A DNA stretch of 64,000 bases from positions 5,084,001 to 5,148,000 of the forward strand of contig NC_089435.1 in assembly GCF_026210795.1 (NCBI RefSeq). Direction: 5' to 3'. A program made the translations under genes and the position numbers. The stretch comes from Rhizophagus irregularis (Eukaryota > Glomeromycota > Glomeromycetes > Glomerales > Glomeraceae). A model generated the notes under the pieces. The model had not been told where the DNA came from. It saw only the letters and a program-made list of their open reading frames with translations, and did no database searches. The stretch's first letter is position 1. Each line of letters begins with the position of its first letter. Below, piece by piece: positions 11,719 to 24,045 of the stretch.

Positions 11719-13607
11719 GGTTGATAATATAATTCAAGATGAAAAGATAGAAAAAACTTTTCATCCAAGAATTCCATAGAAGGTAGGGGTTTGATTTAGA
11801 TATGTTTATAACTTAATCATTGATTTGTAGAGATCATAAAGAATTCCATGAGCAACGAGCGATAAGACCAAAATATGAAGAGTCCATCGTTTATTTGCTC
11901 ATGGACATCCAATTTTATTATATGCACTCGTGGTTGTTCAGTAAAACCTTGTTTTGAACAGCCAAAAAGTGCGAACGCGGACGAAATAAAAAACAAGGGT
12001 AGCAAAAAGCAAAGTGTTAAAAGACTCAAACCAGATAAAAAACATACCAAATGTTATTATATACAAAGACAAGTATTTTTTTTTGCTTGATGTCGCTGGA
12101 TTATTTTTTAAGATCCTATTTTTGTATATTTTTTCAAGTTTTTTTTTCTGTTATTTTTTGACTTTTCTTTTTATTCTTTTACAATTACTTTTTTAAACGA
12201 CATCGAAGCATTTTTGCTGAAAAAACCGAAAAATTACAAACCAAATATTGTCAGATCAAAGCTAGGTAATTCCTGTAAAAAATGAGAGAGATTCAGAAAG
12301 GCTTGTATATCAGTTCTAAAAAATTTCAAAAAGGTAAATATAACACTATAAGATGAATCGTCACAAGTTTGAGTTTGTGTAACTTACAGTGAATATAAAT
12401 ACAACCAACCATCTCCCTGTTATTTTAGTGAAAAACAAAGCTTAAGGAAATTATAAAATATCATAAATATAATTGTAAAAACGCGCTTATTATGTTAAAT
12501 TGAATACCAAAAAGAAGGTCAACATTCTTTTCTAGTTTCGACATGAATATCGCGTTTTTTGAGCTTTGTGGTAAAATTGGTAAAATGGAAAATTCGAATT
12601 GATGCTGACTACACTAGATCAACAATGTTTTTTTTGATCACTCTAATGCATCAAACGCGGAAGGGGTTAAGACAGTTACGGTAAAATCTTAATATAGATT
12701 TAATTTATTGTAAATTGTAAAAAAAACAATTAACAAAATTTATTATTAATTCTATTTAGAAAGACCGATTGACGGTTATTTTGTTGTTTCGGAGAAACCT
12801 TGTACAATCGTGTATTAAATTATTATTATTATATTAATGAATTTTAAAAAATTCATTGATAAAATAACTAATGTTTGAATTATATAATTACTGTACATAA
12901 AAACGAAATTATTTATTATGCTTGAAGGATGAAAAAAGTTAATTTATAACTTTTTTGTAAAACTTGAAACGTATAATATGCTAACTGAAATTCAAACCTT
13001 CTAATGGAACTTTCGAAGAGTACCTTCAGTTAATAAATTTTTACGAAACAAAAGAATTACTATTGATAGTAGCAATCATAAGAGTAGGTTACCGTATTAG
13101 TTAATGATTTGTATACATGTAAATAAATAGTATTTAAATATGTTGTAATATAAAAGAATTATGAAACAATAAGCCCTTCTTTCTTCTCTTTATATATTAG
13201 TTCTGTATCATAATTATGCAATCTTTTGCTTTATTGTAATTCTCTTAACTTTTTACATCGAAAACCTTTTATGTGCACAATGATTAGCATAAAATCACGT
13301 GATAAGAATATTAATTATTGGGCCAATGGTAATCTAAATATTTACAAACGGCTGAGAGCTTGTGACACTTAACCTATCTAGGGATGGTGAATATGTATAA
13401 AATTATTTAATCGAAATTTCCAATATATTAATTATATAAAAAAGACAAATTAACTAACCAATTTACTTCATTAAGGTTTGAATATAAATAGATTAGGCCA
13501 ATCATTAACAGTTTGGACTTCCTCTATATTAGTTTCTTTAATACTCATTTAAACTGAAATTTTCTCTCTCACTTTTTCCTCAACAAACATAAAAAATTTA
13601 AACAAAT
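11719..13607. other. Intergenic region with no recognised gene
   Basis: This 1.9-kb stretch lies upstream of both the PABPN1 gene (-) and the secreted-protein gene (+). A 71-codon open frame at 11875-12090 has a Lys-rich end but no recognisable domain. I treat it as chance. Confidence 0.4.
13483..13490 (+). promoter_or_regulatory. TATA box of the secreted-protein gene
   Basis: TATAAATA lies about 118 bp before the ATG at 13608, with a CT-rich leader between. This is a plausible core promoter. Confidence 0.5.
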
Positions 13608-14087
13608 ATGACGAGATATACAAGCCATCCGTTTCCATTTACACTTATAATCACATTTATATTTTTTACGGTTATCACTTCAGCTGCAGTAATAAATAGT
13701 CCATGTAAAATAGAAGGACATGTGGAATTTTTTCCAGACTTTAATAAAGATTATTTATCTGGAGTAATCACGTTCAGCGAAAATAAAGGAGGAGATAAAG
13801 TTATTGTTGATGGAATATTTACTACAGATATTGGAGTAGATGGAATTAAAGATGAAGACGGAAATCCTCGCTATAGAGCAGAATTATACAATAATAAAGG
13901 AGTTTTATTATATGATTTGACCGATTCTGTATTTAACAATGCTATTGAATTAGTTTCATTTAATAAACAATACGCTAACCTTCAAATTTGTGGTTCTAAT
14001 AGTATAATTGATAAAGTAGTGGTTATTAAAAAGGATGGGGATGAAATTGCAAGGGCTGAAATTTATGAGCTATTGGATTATCATTAG
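13608..14087 (+). CDS. Small secreted protein, unknown family
   Basis: A single exon encodes 159 residues. The N-terminus is a clear signal peptide (hydrophobic core about residues 11-25, FTLIITFIFFTVI, likely cleaved near Ala26-Ala27). The mature part, about 132 residues, is beta-rich, mildly acidic and has two cysteines (33 and about 127) that could form one disulphide. Repeated Gly-Val-Ile and Val-Asp-Gly-Ile turns recall small secreted beta-sandwich proteins, but I cannot place it in a family. It has a TATA box and a CT-rich leader. In a symbiotic fungus such a protein is a candidate effector or wall protein; that is inference. Confidence 0.75.
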   Translation: MTRYTSHPFPFTLIITFIFFTVITSAAVINSPCKIEGHVEFFPDFNKDYLSGVITFSENKGGDKVIVDGIFTTDIGVDGIKDEDGNPRYRAELYNNKGVLLYDLTDSVFNNAIELVSFNKQYANLQICGSNSIIDKVVVIKKDGDEIARAEIYELLDYH

Positions 14088-14520
14088 TGTGTGGGTATTT
14101 TTAATTAATGGACGGGTATTTCTTTTTTTTTTAAAAAAAAAAAGAAAAAAATAATAGACATAGATTTTTTTTTTCTTTGTTTTTTGTTTTGTAATTGTGT
14201 AAACATAGTAACCATTTAATCATTTATTCATTCATGCTGAGAAATAGTATAATGATTAATATAGATAAAAGATAACATATGACTTGAGCTTCTCTACGTA
14301 TAATAATTCTATTTAGTAAAATTTATGTTATTCTCTCCCTGAAAAATACTTCTTATCGTGTCAAATGAACAAATATTTCACAAACTATACAATGGGAATA
14401 ATCCTACCAGACAATGGATTTAAAAGACGACATTCATTGATCTACGATATTATGTGACCCTGTTGTGATACAAAACGCCATAAAAAAATTCTCCCATATG
14501 ATTTTTCTCAAGGAAATTGG

Positions 14521-14528
14521 TATATAAA
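14521..14528 (+). promoter_or_regulatory. TATA box of the ROMO1/Mgr2-like gene
   Basis: TATATAAA lies about 167 bp before the ATG at 14695. Confidence 0.4.
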
Positions 14529-14694
14529 CACCACATCAAGACTAATCGATTTCTTTTTTAAAAATTTCCTAATTTTTAATGGTAAATTTTACGTACTATT
14601 TTTTCCTTTAAGAAATTTTTTCCTTATATAATTGGTTGTTTTTTAAAAATAAACATAATCATTTAAGACGATTTTAAAATAAAACAAGAAAAAA

Positions 14695-15109
14695 ATGGAA
14701 CAACCTTCACGTATTGATCATATGAAGCGTGGCGTTATAATGGGAAGTGCTGTAGGGGTGTGTCTAGGTTTGGCTCTTGGAACATATCACATTTTCAGGT
14801 AGGTAGAAAATCTTAATTTTACAATTAGAAATCAAAATTTCGTCTTTGACCATAGTTCTTTTTTTTTTTAGATACGGAGCAGGTCCAAGAGGATTCATTT
14901 CAACTCTTGGTCAATATATGGCAACTTCAGCTGGTAGCTTTGCATTATTTATGGGAGTTGGTTCTGCTATTCGTAGCGAAGAACAACCAAAAAATATTAT
15001 GTGGAAACAACATTTGGAACGTCAAAATTCTTTATCAAGAGGTTTCGCCAATTTACCCGTTGAAGTTTTAGAAGGAAAACGTTGGGATAGGAAAATCGTT
15101 GGAATGTAA
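14695..15109 (+). CDS. MGR2: ROMO1/Mgr2 family mitochondrial inner-membrane protein
   Basis: Two exons, 14695-14798 and 14872-15109, encode about 113 residues. Two glycine-rich membrane segments are visible: RGVIMGSAVGVCLGLALGT (about 12-30) and the LGQYMATSAGSFALFMGVGS stretch (about 46-65). They are linked by the conserved turn Arg-Tyr-Gly-Ala-Gly-Pro-Arg-Gly and followed by an Ile-Arg pair. This is the ROMO1/Mgr2 pattern. Yeast Mgr2 is a TIM23 translocase subunit controlling lateral release of presequence proteins; ROMO1 is its animal counterpart. The C-terminal extension of about 45 residues resembles the longer fungal form rather than the short animal protein. No cleavable presequence is seen, as expected. 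Confidence 0.88.
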
Positions 15110-15712
15110 TCAGTCTTTCATTATTTTGGGTATCTTGGGTTTCTTGGGTTATATATAATATAAATCATTGGGAAATCAATTCTTTTTTTTTCTTTTCTTT
15201 TAAAAACTATTTTTTACAAAAAAAAAAAATAATAATAATAAAATCATAAAGCGAAAAATTTTCGTTTTATTTGTAGAAATTGTATAAAATTATTTTAAAA
15301 ATAAAAATTAAAAAAAAAAATCATTTTCATGATTTCTCGTTGTAACAAAAGATATTAATTTTTATCTTGTGAAAAAGTTTAATTATAATTGAGTTTTTAT
15401 TTTTTTTGGCGTATTTTGTGTGTATTCATTAATTAAAAATTGATGGTCAATTGGTCAATTTAGTTTTACAATAATTAGATCTGTCGTGAGAATTAGATCA
15501 ATTAATAATAATATCTATGATATTTATAATAAATTTCAATACCGATATTTTTTTTATTAATTGCTAAATTTATGATTGGACATTTATAACAAAAAATTTA
15601 GGAGCTTTCGGAATCTACAGTATCTTTTAATTTACTCCTAGAATACGATGAATAGATGAGATATGCAAGGTTCCGTGCACAACTCTAAATCATAATTTTA
15701 ATTATACATAAA

Positions 15713-17079
15713 TCAATCTATGTTCAATAATAATTTCATTCTATGATAAACAGTAAAAGATACCGCTACCATAGGAGTAACTTTTAAATAACCAATACTC
15801 AATCCCACAAAGAATCCTTTAAATCCATTTGTTACCCAAATTGTTCTAATTGTTTGCAACAATCCAACATAAGTTGTTGGATCCACTGCACCATAAACTT
15901 GCATCCTACGTCGAATTACTTCCAAAGGATAAGATACAGTTTGTGCTATTGCACCTGATAATCCACCCACTGTTAGTTCAGCCCATGTTTTTAATGGAGA
16001 TTTTATATTTTGACCTCGGCTATCTAACTTTCCTGCAGCTAAAGAAGGTTTAGTAGTTGAATCTGCTAGTTCTGTTCTGCAAAATTCAGTCAACAAATAA
16101 TGAGTAAAAAATGATACTCCAGCATATGGAATCATTCCAATTATTGTAGGATTTAATCCTCGATAAAAATTCATAATTGGAAAATGAATCAATTTTCTAT
16201 GAGAAGCTGCACTTTCATGATAAATCTGTTTAAATAAAGTAACATATCTTACACGTGAATCATTTCGTACTTCAAAAGCAAGCCTTACACGTATAAGCTC
16301 CAAAGGATAAGTACACAATACAGAAGTGATACCTAGATGTAAATTTCAAATAAAATAAAAATTTAAAAATATCAGAATAGGGAATGGGAAATTATCGTAA
16401 CTTACCAGCCAAAGATCCAGATATTAAATGTCTAAACGCTGTATCTTCATTTGGCATTAATACCTAAATTCAAAAAAATAAATATATAATTAATTTCATA
16501 AATAAATATATTAAAACTATTAAAATTTAGAACCTACATGACGAATTTGTTCAAATGCGACAAATTTAATTGCAGCATAAGGGAGAATCCTCAATAAAGT
16601 AGCAGAATTACCTTGGAATAAACCCCTAACCCCATTAATTGTATAAATTTCTTTACTTGCTTGAAATGCGCCCGACCATGTTCCTGTGAATCGAAACGTT
16701 AATATATAACCAGAATTATTTCTATTCCTTGCCCATATAACAAATCACAACCCACAATTACACACCAAAAGGGTTTTATGTCAAAACGCTTGAATCTACC
16801 TGCATATTTTTGAAAGTGTGGATTACTAGCTTGAAACAATATCTTTACCCTATCCAGTGGTGCAATTACTGTTTTGGCCTAAATTCGATGATATGTATTA
16901 AGAATTTGCGAATATTACCTTCATAATTAAGAAAAAAAAAAAAATACACGTACTACACAACCAGCAACACCACCCGCAACACCGGACCTTATTATATAGC
17001 ACAAACTTTGCTTATTATGATATCGACGTTTCGTTCCTAAAGCATCCACTTCTTGAATTGAATGTACGGGTGTTGACAT
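15713..17079 (-). CDS. LEU5: Leu5-type mitochondrial carrier (CoA transport)
   Basis: Five exons, 17079-16954, 16878-16800, 16683-16538, 16463-16406 and 16332-15713, give about 342 residues. The three carrier repeats each keep the PxD/ExxR signature: PLDRVK (49-54), PLELIR (146-151) and PLEVIR (272-277). Diagnostic Leu5/SLC25A16 stretches are present: [37 protein letters not shown] and [17 protein letters not shown]. Yeast Leu5 is needed for CoA accumulation in the mitochondrial matrix. Length matches the family (yeast about 357). The ATG at 17079 is chosen over one 12 codons upstream, which would add a hydrophobic leader atypical of carriers. It shares a 197-bp divergent promoter with the NMNAT gene. 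Confidence 0.94.
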
Positions 17080-17276
17080 TGCAATTGTAAGTAGTATTAA
17101 TAATGTTATTAACATGTATATATTTAGTAACTCACGTGGAACTGTTTTATCACATGATTAGCCACGTATAATTATTAGTCATTTATTACACGTACAGCAT
17201 ATTACTATAATTACTATGGCAATCAATCGATATAAATGATCAGTGTCACTTCCTTTTCACTCCGAACAAAACTACC
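17080..17276. promoter_or_regulatory. Bidirectional promoter, LEU5 / NMNAT
   Basis: Only 197 bp separate the two start codons, so both promoters must lie here. It contains a palindromic CACGTG (17133-17138), the core bound by bHLH factors in fungi, a second CCACGTA, and TATAAAT (17231-17237) about 40 bp before the NMNAT ATG. Confidence 0.6.
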
Positions 17277-18846
17277 ATGACTACCATGGCTTCAGTTAAA
17301 AGTAATGGCATTAGTAAAAAAACACAATTACCTTCTCCTTCGGCTACTGAGTTGGAAGAAGATGACCCAGCCGTTAAACTTCAGCCCTCAGACATTAAAG
17401 ATTATTTTTTTCCAGCGCATAGGCTTAAAACACAACTCGAAGGTATACTTCTTCCCTTGTCTTAAAAGTTATAAATTAGTAATTAGAATGAAATATAGTT
17501 TTATTTTATTTCATTAAAATAACACGTGCATACGAAAGTTGCTTCTTTACTTGAAAATAAACACGTTAAAATTTTTGAAAACTTCATTATTTTCAAAACC
17601 ATGGTAGTTTAGAAGTATTTTTGTTTTTCTTATCGTATTTTGTTCGATTTAACGCTTTTTTTTACAGAATTATGTCTTAATTAATTCAAGGTAGTAAATC
17701 CATTAGTAATTAGAGAATTGCATCCTCAATCAAAAACTCATCAGATGACACAAAAGAGCCTGTTGTTATAGTTGCGTGCGGGTCATTTTCACCGATCACG
17801 TATTTACATTTACGAATTTTTGGTAAATATTACTATTTTCAACTGTATTTTAATTTTGATACTTTATTATGAAATGTATTTGAGTTTAAAATATATGTAA
17901 ACATTGTTTTACGTCAAAATTCTCTCTTCAGAAATGGCGAAGGATTACATCCACGAGAATACGAATTTTGAAATTATGGGAGGATATTATTCCCCCGTAT
18001 CAGATCATTATCAAAAGGAGGGTCTAGCCCCGTCTCATCATAGAGTTCGCATGGGTGAACTTGCAGTAGAACGAACTTCAACTTGGTTGATGGTTGACGC
18101 ATGGGAGAGTCTTCAGCCCGAATACACTAGAACAGCATTGGTACTTGATCACTTTAATGAAGAAATAAACACCAAACGTGGTGGAGTCATGACATCTAGA
18201 GGTGAATTGGTTTATCTAATTTGATTTGGATCTTCAGATATGTATCAAACAACTAAAAATGTTTTAATTTAAAAGGTAAATGTCGGCATGTGAAAGTTTT
18301 ACTACTTGCTGGTGGTGACTTGATTGAATCTTTCAAGACTCCCGGTCTTTGGCTGGATGATGATGTAAGTTATGCTTGTTATGCATTATATAGAAATTGC
18401 ATATTTGATATGTTTTTTAATATAAGTCTCATGATCTTACGATATGATAGCTTCATCATATTCTTGGTGATTATGGATGTCTAATTGTTGAAAGAACTGG
18501 AGCTGATGTTTGGGGCTTCTTATTAGGCCACGATATACTTTACCAGCACAGAGTATGTACAAAACATATATTTTTCAACTATTATTTAATTCCGATTTAA
18601 TTGACTTAATTATAATTAATCATATAGAAAAATGTCTATGTAATTAAACAATTAATATATAACGATATCAGCTCAACGAAAGTGCGGTATGTATTTCTCA
18701 TTTACATAAAAATTAATTTCAAACATTTTAAATTAAGTATTACTTTGTTTCATAGATTGTTCGTGAGGCGTGGGATGTCTATAAAATATCTTCTTCCTAA
18801 TTCTGTTATTAAGTACATTCAAGCAAATGGATTGTATGATACTTAA
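17277..18846 (+). CDS. NMA1: Nicotinamide/nicotinate mononucleotide adenylyltransferase
   Basis: Seven exons, 17277-17442, 17745-17822, 17932-18201, 18276-18364, 18451-18552, 18628-18686 and 18756-18846, give about 284 residues. The nucleotidyltransferase signature GSFSPITYLHLR (68-79, with the catalytic T/HxxH-like element) and the C-terminal ISSTKVR motif (249-255) are both intact. So are GGYYSPVSDHY and LLAGGDLIESF, typical of eukaryotic NMNAT. It makes NAD+ (or deamido-NAD+) from NMN/NaMN and ATP, the last common step of NAD synthesis. Intron 1 is long (302 bp) and must use the acceptor after CTCATCAG; nearer acceptors run into stops. An alternative start is the ATG three codons downstream. 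Confidence 0.94.
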
Positions 18847-21753
18847 CTTATGTAAGTTTTATTCATTTAAAGAGATTATAACTTCCTTAGATATATATTG
18901 AAGTATTATGATTAACAGTTAATATTTATATTTCGACTTAATTGTCATATTTTACTTTTTAATAAATTTTTACTAATTGTTATAAATACATTACATTTCT
19001 GTTTAAAAGACATAAAAGTAATTGATTTCTTCACTTAACACTTGGAATGAACTATCATTCTGAGTCAGATTCTGTAATACGACCCGACTAGATCGGATAA
19101 TAATTAGTCGGATATCTCTAAAGTGGTGCTGCAGATCAATTGCCAATCAGACAAACAGTATATACTAACCATTTACTATTAATGCCGTTTAAGCTTGATC
19201 GGCTTAGCTTGACGCAGCTAATTATCTAATAGCGACTAAAGATGGCGGTCTGATAGTCTAAACCAATCTTTCTGATGAAAGTTGTTTCTTCACATGAAAA
19301 CTGTCAGAATGATTTGTGAAGAATATTTATATGGCGCTGTTTTCCGAATTTCTGAACAGATTATTTTACCGCTTTATCTGTTTTTGGCATTCATTTGTAA
19401 AAAGTCTATTGAAATTGGGAAATTTTTATTTAGACTAACCATGGAACTGCGGTATTTTACCTAATCAAGCTGATTACGAAATAAAAAATCTAGTAACCAT
19501 AAAGAATAGGTGCTATCTAAATTTAGCAACAATTATGGAGTTGGCGTTTTGAATTATTACGACATATCAAATATGGTTGTTACGTACCTTAACCGTAATG
19601 ACTACTTTGTAACCTTTCAGCAGCTGCGCCTTTGCCTTTTTTGTCACTTCAATGAGCATTCAAAACAAGGAAGGTATATAAAAATAAGGTTAACGCGCAT
19701 TTTTCTTATTTTACTAATTAATTTTTTTGGCTTTAAATCTTTCACTGCGAAAGATCTCACGTGATGCTAACTTCGTTACGAAAGCGCCCAATAACTCTAG
19801 GAATCCCTCATAAACTTTTACTAACATTACAGTCTATTTAAAATCAAAAGTCTACCATATTATCAACCAATTAGAGATAACCAATAAGAATTAGGGTAAA
19901 ACTGAACCAGTACTATCAAAAAGTTTATTCATTTAGCCTTTTTAGCCTTTCTAGCCGATTTATTTTACTATTAAAACATAGAGTCAAAAATGATAAATTC
20001 ACGAGTTGGGTCACAAATAGTTTGTGTAATCTGATATATATATATATTATACACTAAATTTTTGTGGCGTAATTTATTAAGTTTCCTAATCAGTGTTGCT
20101 TTCAAATCTGTTAGCTAATCGAATTCTCTAACAAGCCGTAAGTTTCCCTTCTTACTTTCATTACTTACTACCTTGGGGAAGTATAGACATCATGTGGTTA
20201 CAATATTAGACAGGATGTTAACAGATATTCATCAACGTTCTAGTGGCTAATAAGACATTTATTGGAGTGCGAAATGGATTTGCACGTATTAGTATAAGAG
20301 GGTCCACTATAATAAGATTTCCAATTAAATATATTACTTTAACAAGCTAGGAAAGTTTGTTTTATTAAAAATAAAAATAAAAAAGAATAACTTAAATAAA
20401 GAAAAAAATGTAAAATTATTCTCAGAAATATGTTGGCAAATCTGGCCAAGATTACGGATTACATAATATTTCCATTTTATACAGGAAATGAGTTTTTTGT
20501 ATATGAATGTGCAATTGCTGATTTTATTACAAGTATTATTTAAATAAGTGATAAATATTAAAATATTTTACAAGATAAATTTATAGATTAATGTATATAT
20601 ATAATTTGACATTTTTTTGGAATTTTTCTTTATTGGAAAATAAAAAACACCTATAAATTCAAAAAATCAATTCTTTAAAATTTACAATTTTTTTTCAATT
20701 CTAAGGAGATAAATTTGATTAATAAATAAATCTAATAAGCTATTTATAACAAAAATGTTAAAATACTATAACACTAATTAAATATTTAAAAAATGATTAT
20801 TTATAATTTAAATTACTTTAAAAAAAATAACAATAAAATAAAAAATATATTTAACTATTAATATATATTTTTGTATGTTTATTGAAAAATAAAAATATTA
20901 AAAATAATATTAAATATTATACCTAAATTTCATTTAAAATTTATAATAAATTTTTTTTATTACTGACCTTTATATATTTAGTTATATATAATTTATTTAT
21001 TTATATATATAAATTTTACAATATTTATAAAAGAACTAATGTATTTAAAATAGAAGAGTTGTAATAAATAAATGGAAAAAAAATATTTTTCCTGAAATGT
21101 AAATACATATTATTATTATCTAGTTGAATTGTTTGTATGGATAAAGTATTACCTAAAATTATTACTACCTTTGTATTTTTGAAACTAATAAAAAATATAT
21201 GTCTTTTGTCTTTTTCCTTTTTCCTTTTTTATTTACTAACAACTGGGTTCATCTGATCCAAACTATCATTTGGAATACTATTTCTTTTAGCTTTACTTTT
21301 AGCTTTATTCGTTAATCTTTTCAAGCAATTATATTCCGATTTGATTTATGATTAAAATGGCTAAATTTTCAGTTTCTTTTATCAAGATGAAACATTGCCC
21401 TGTTTTTTACAATTAAAGTAAAGACCATCCAGGAGTTTTCAATTTTCAGTCTGATAATATTGATCATAAACACATTCATCTAGGTATAGTATAACTCAAT
21501 CATTTAATAAATACACGTAATGGATTATTTTGCTCCCCAAATAATGATAACAATTTTTTCTTGATTCATTTTCCCGTGTTGTATATTTTTGTAATACAAT
21601 GTAAATCACATTTTAATACAATTGTAATACGTATAAATTTTGTTACTGATTTAGGAGTAAAATCTAAAATTTAAGTCATCTTCTTCCTTTCAATTATTTC
21701 ACAATTAACCAGATTTTTTGTACAAATATCTTGAAAAGAATTAATTGTTAAGT
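18847..21753. other. Gene-poor intergenic DNA
   Basis: This 2.9-kb stretch has no supported gene. 19000-20340 is moderately AT-rich with short random open frames only. 20440-21230 is extremely AT-rich and has fewer long homopolymers than its surroundings, like the blocks at 38-42 kb and 60.5-62 kb; it may be ancient transposon debris. Confidence 0.45.
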
Positions 21754-22899
21754 ATGGATGATGACCGAAGAAGTCGTACTAGTGCGGGTAGTGGTAGGTT
21801 TATTTTCCACAATTATATAATATAAATTTTTCGTACAAAGAAATTAATCACATGAAAATCAATAATCTTTAGCACCAACTACGTTTAGCAATGCTAAACC
21901 AAAAATTGTGGATCCTATTCGTATAGAATGTAAAAAGGTTGCAATCAAACCTACGGGGGCGTTTCTTGATACTTATACCGATGTAAAATTGGGTGTATTA
22001 TTTTGTCATTCTACTCGTGATATGTACTTGTGTTTGAACGAGTTAAAAGATAAAATTTGCATCCCGTATGATCAGGTATATAAAGCTTTGTTTATTTTGA
22101 TTTTCTCAAAGATTGATCTTTTCTTTCCTTTAGGTGACTGGATTCAGAATTGCCGAATACAAAGAATTAGAAATCTCACTCATACCTAACTTTGATAGAA
22201 GGGTAACATCATTGTTTAATTATAAATATAACATCACTATATCTTAATTCTTTTCTTATTATATAAATAGTTTTTTCAAAACGGAGTTGAGATAAAAGGA
22301 GATCCATCTAATGGTCTGTTAGAGAAAGCAACATCATTGCTTTTTATACCCTGTCCGTTTGTCAGCCTCAACGTATTGGTTTCTGTTGAAGCTGCTTTTG
22401 GAAGGTACAGAACTGAAATATTTTTAGACATTAGAGACCTAGATTCATCAAATATTCAGGTGTGATCTTAAATTCTAATGCATTATATGCAAAAAAAAAA
22501 AAATAACTTTCACTCATGTATTTGTAACAACTTTTAGGACAATAATTCTAACTTAAATAATGAGGTATGCTAAAAAGGTTTTTTTTGTTAATAACATTGT
22601 AAAAGATTTGGTTATTTATTTATCTAAGCTTGATTGATTATCTTTTTTTATAGATGTTTGTGAGATTTTACTTGCATGTAGAACGTGGGGGAGTTATCGT
22701 TCCGCGAGATATTAGTTTTAATGGAATTATACAGGCTATTGAAAGCAGATTTGATTTTCAACTTAATCAAGAACGTATATCTTATAAAAATGGAGCATAT
22801 GACATGGTCGCTATTAGAGATGAAGAAGATTGGAAGGTTGCTAAGTGGGAAACAAAACATTCCGATAAAGCCGGTGTGATGGACCTTTATTTATATTGA
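21754..22899 (+). CDS. PB1-domain protein
   Basis: Six exons, 21754-21793, 21873-22075, 22134-22202, 22271-22459, 22538-22564 and 22654-22899, give about 257 residues. The last 80 residues form a PB1-like domain: basic VRFYLHVERGG, then VPRDISFNGIIQAIESRFDF, then an acidic loop MVAIRDEEDWKVA in the position of the OPCA motif. PB1 domains pair head-to-tail in polarity and NADPH-oxidase scaffolds (Cdc24, Scd2, NoxR). An earlier stretch, VKLGVLFCHSTRDMYLCLNE, also resembles the start of a PB1-type fold, but weakly. The N-terminal 150 residues are otherwise unplaced. Exon 1 could use either of two donors four codons or fewer apart; I chose GTAGGT at 21794 because it keeps frame. Confidence 0.7.
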
Positions 22900-23269
22900 G
22901 GAGGATTAGATATTTGTAAGTTATGTTATTCTATATTTGTAGAAAAGTTACGAACAACAATCAAATCAATCTACGATACTTAATTAAAGAATTTGCAGAT
23001 GAAAAAAAGAATTCTTTTTAATGGAAATATCAAAAATTATAAAAAAAAAATCCCAAAATATTTCTACTAAGAATAGTTGATTTCAGATCAATTGAAACAA
23101 GAAATTTTATTTTTGAGTGATTTATTGTTTATTTTGAATTTTAAGTATTTCCAACAACTTCCTCAGAAGATTGGATTATCCGAATGATTTCAGAGATTAG
23201 AAATTTTATGACTTCAAAATGGTAAATGTTGTATTATTCTAGTATATCTTCTAATATTAAGTCTTTTGA

Positions 23270-24045
23270 TTAGACAGGATTATATTCAGGTTGTTCAGTT
23301 ATTAAAGTTTCCATCGGTTGAAACATTGGTCTATACTTATTTACACTTTTGTCTTCTAATATGCCTGTAATACCACCCTTAATAAATTCACTCCATGTAA
23401 CCCATTCCAAGCATTCAGTTTTATTTGGCTCCATCACCTTAATACAAGCTTTCATTATGAGTTTATGCTAAAAAAAATTCATCATTATATAAAAAAAAGA
23501 TCGCACTTACCGCTGGTTCCACATTCTCATCTACAACTTCAGCTTTCATGTAAATACTTACATAATGTTTATTTTCATTATGCATTATCTCATTAGTTAC
23601 AGTTTGATACTTTATATTCTTTATCTCAAGATTCGTTTCTTCTAAAATTTCACCTGTTTTAAAAGATCAAAATTAATAACCAAATAAAAATTTATATATA
23701 TATTAAATAAATAAATAAATACGTTTTGCGCAATCGCTGAATGTTTCTCCAAATTCCAAATGTCCTAATAAAATAAAAAATAAATGATTATAAAAAAAAA
23801 TCACGATTTCGTGTAAAAAAAAGGCCCTTTACCTCCAGGAATTTCCCAAGTTCCTAGTATATTAAGAAACATTAATATGATAAATTCAATAAAAGTTAAT
23901 ATAAAAGTTAATTTTTAATAAAATTACCAGCGCCATGACTTCCCTTTCGCTTTCCAACAAGAAATTTATTGCCACGAATAACGAAAACACCTACGCCTAC
24001 GCGAGGATGCTTACAGGAATAATTAGGTGTCGAAGAGAGAGACAT
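23270..24045 (-). CDS. NUDT15: Nudix hydrolase, NUDT15/MTH2-like
   Basis: Five exons, 24045-23928, 23853-23833, 23764-23723, 23653-23511 and 23467-23270, give about 173 residues, close to human NUDT15 (164). The protein starts with RVGVGVFVIRGNKFLVGKRK, then GSHGAGTWEIPGGHLEFGE. The Nudix box runs from Gly47 (G-x5-E-x7-REIxEE), with catalytic Arg61, Glu62, Glu65 and Glu66 present. The usual Gly before the last hydrophobic position is Asn68, a mild departure. NUDT15-type enzymes hydrolyse (d)NTPs, including modified guanine nucleotides. Exon 2 is a 21-nt microexon coding for the Trp-Glu-Ile-Pro-Gly turn just before the Nudix box. It is convergent with the PB1 gene and head-to-head with VPS53. 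Confidence 0.9.

Noticed and set aside
11875-12196. Small basic and hydrophobic frames upstream of PABPN1
   Set aside because: Overlapping frames in three phases with no recognisable sequence; treated as chance in the leader region.
17080-17115. Longer LEU5 N-terminus from the ATG at 17115
   Set aside because: The added 12 residues are purely hydrophobic, unlike carrier N-termini, and lengthen a protein that already fits the family.
17443-17744. Broken N-terminus of the NMNAT gene
   Set aside because: The nearest acceptors lead to stops, but the acceptor at 17743-17744 restores frame and gives a normal protein, so no break is needed.
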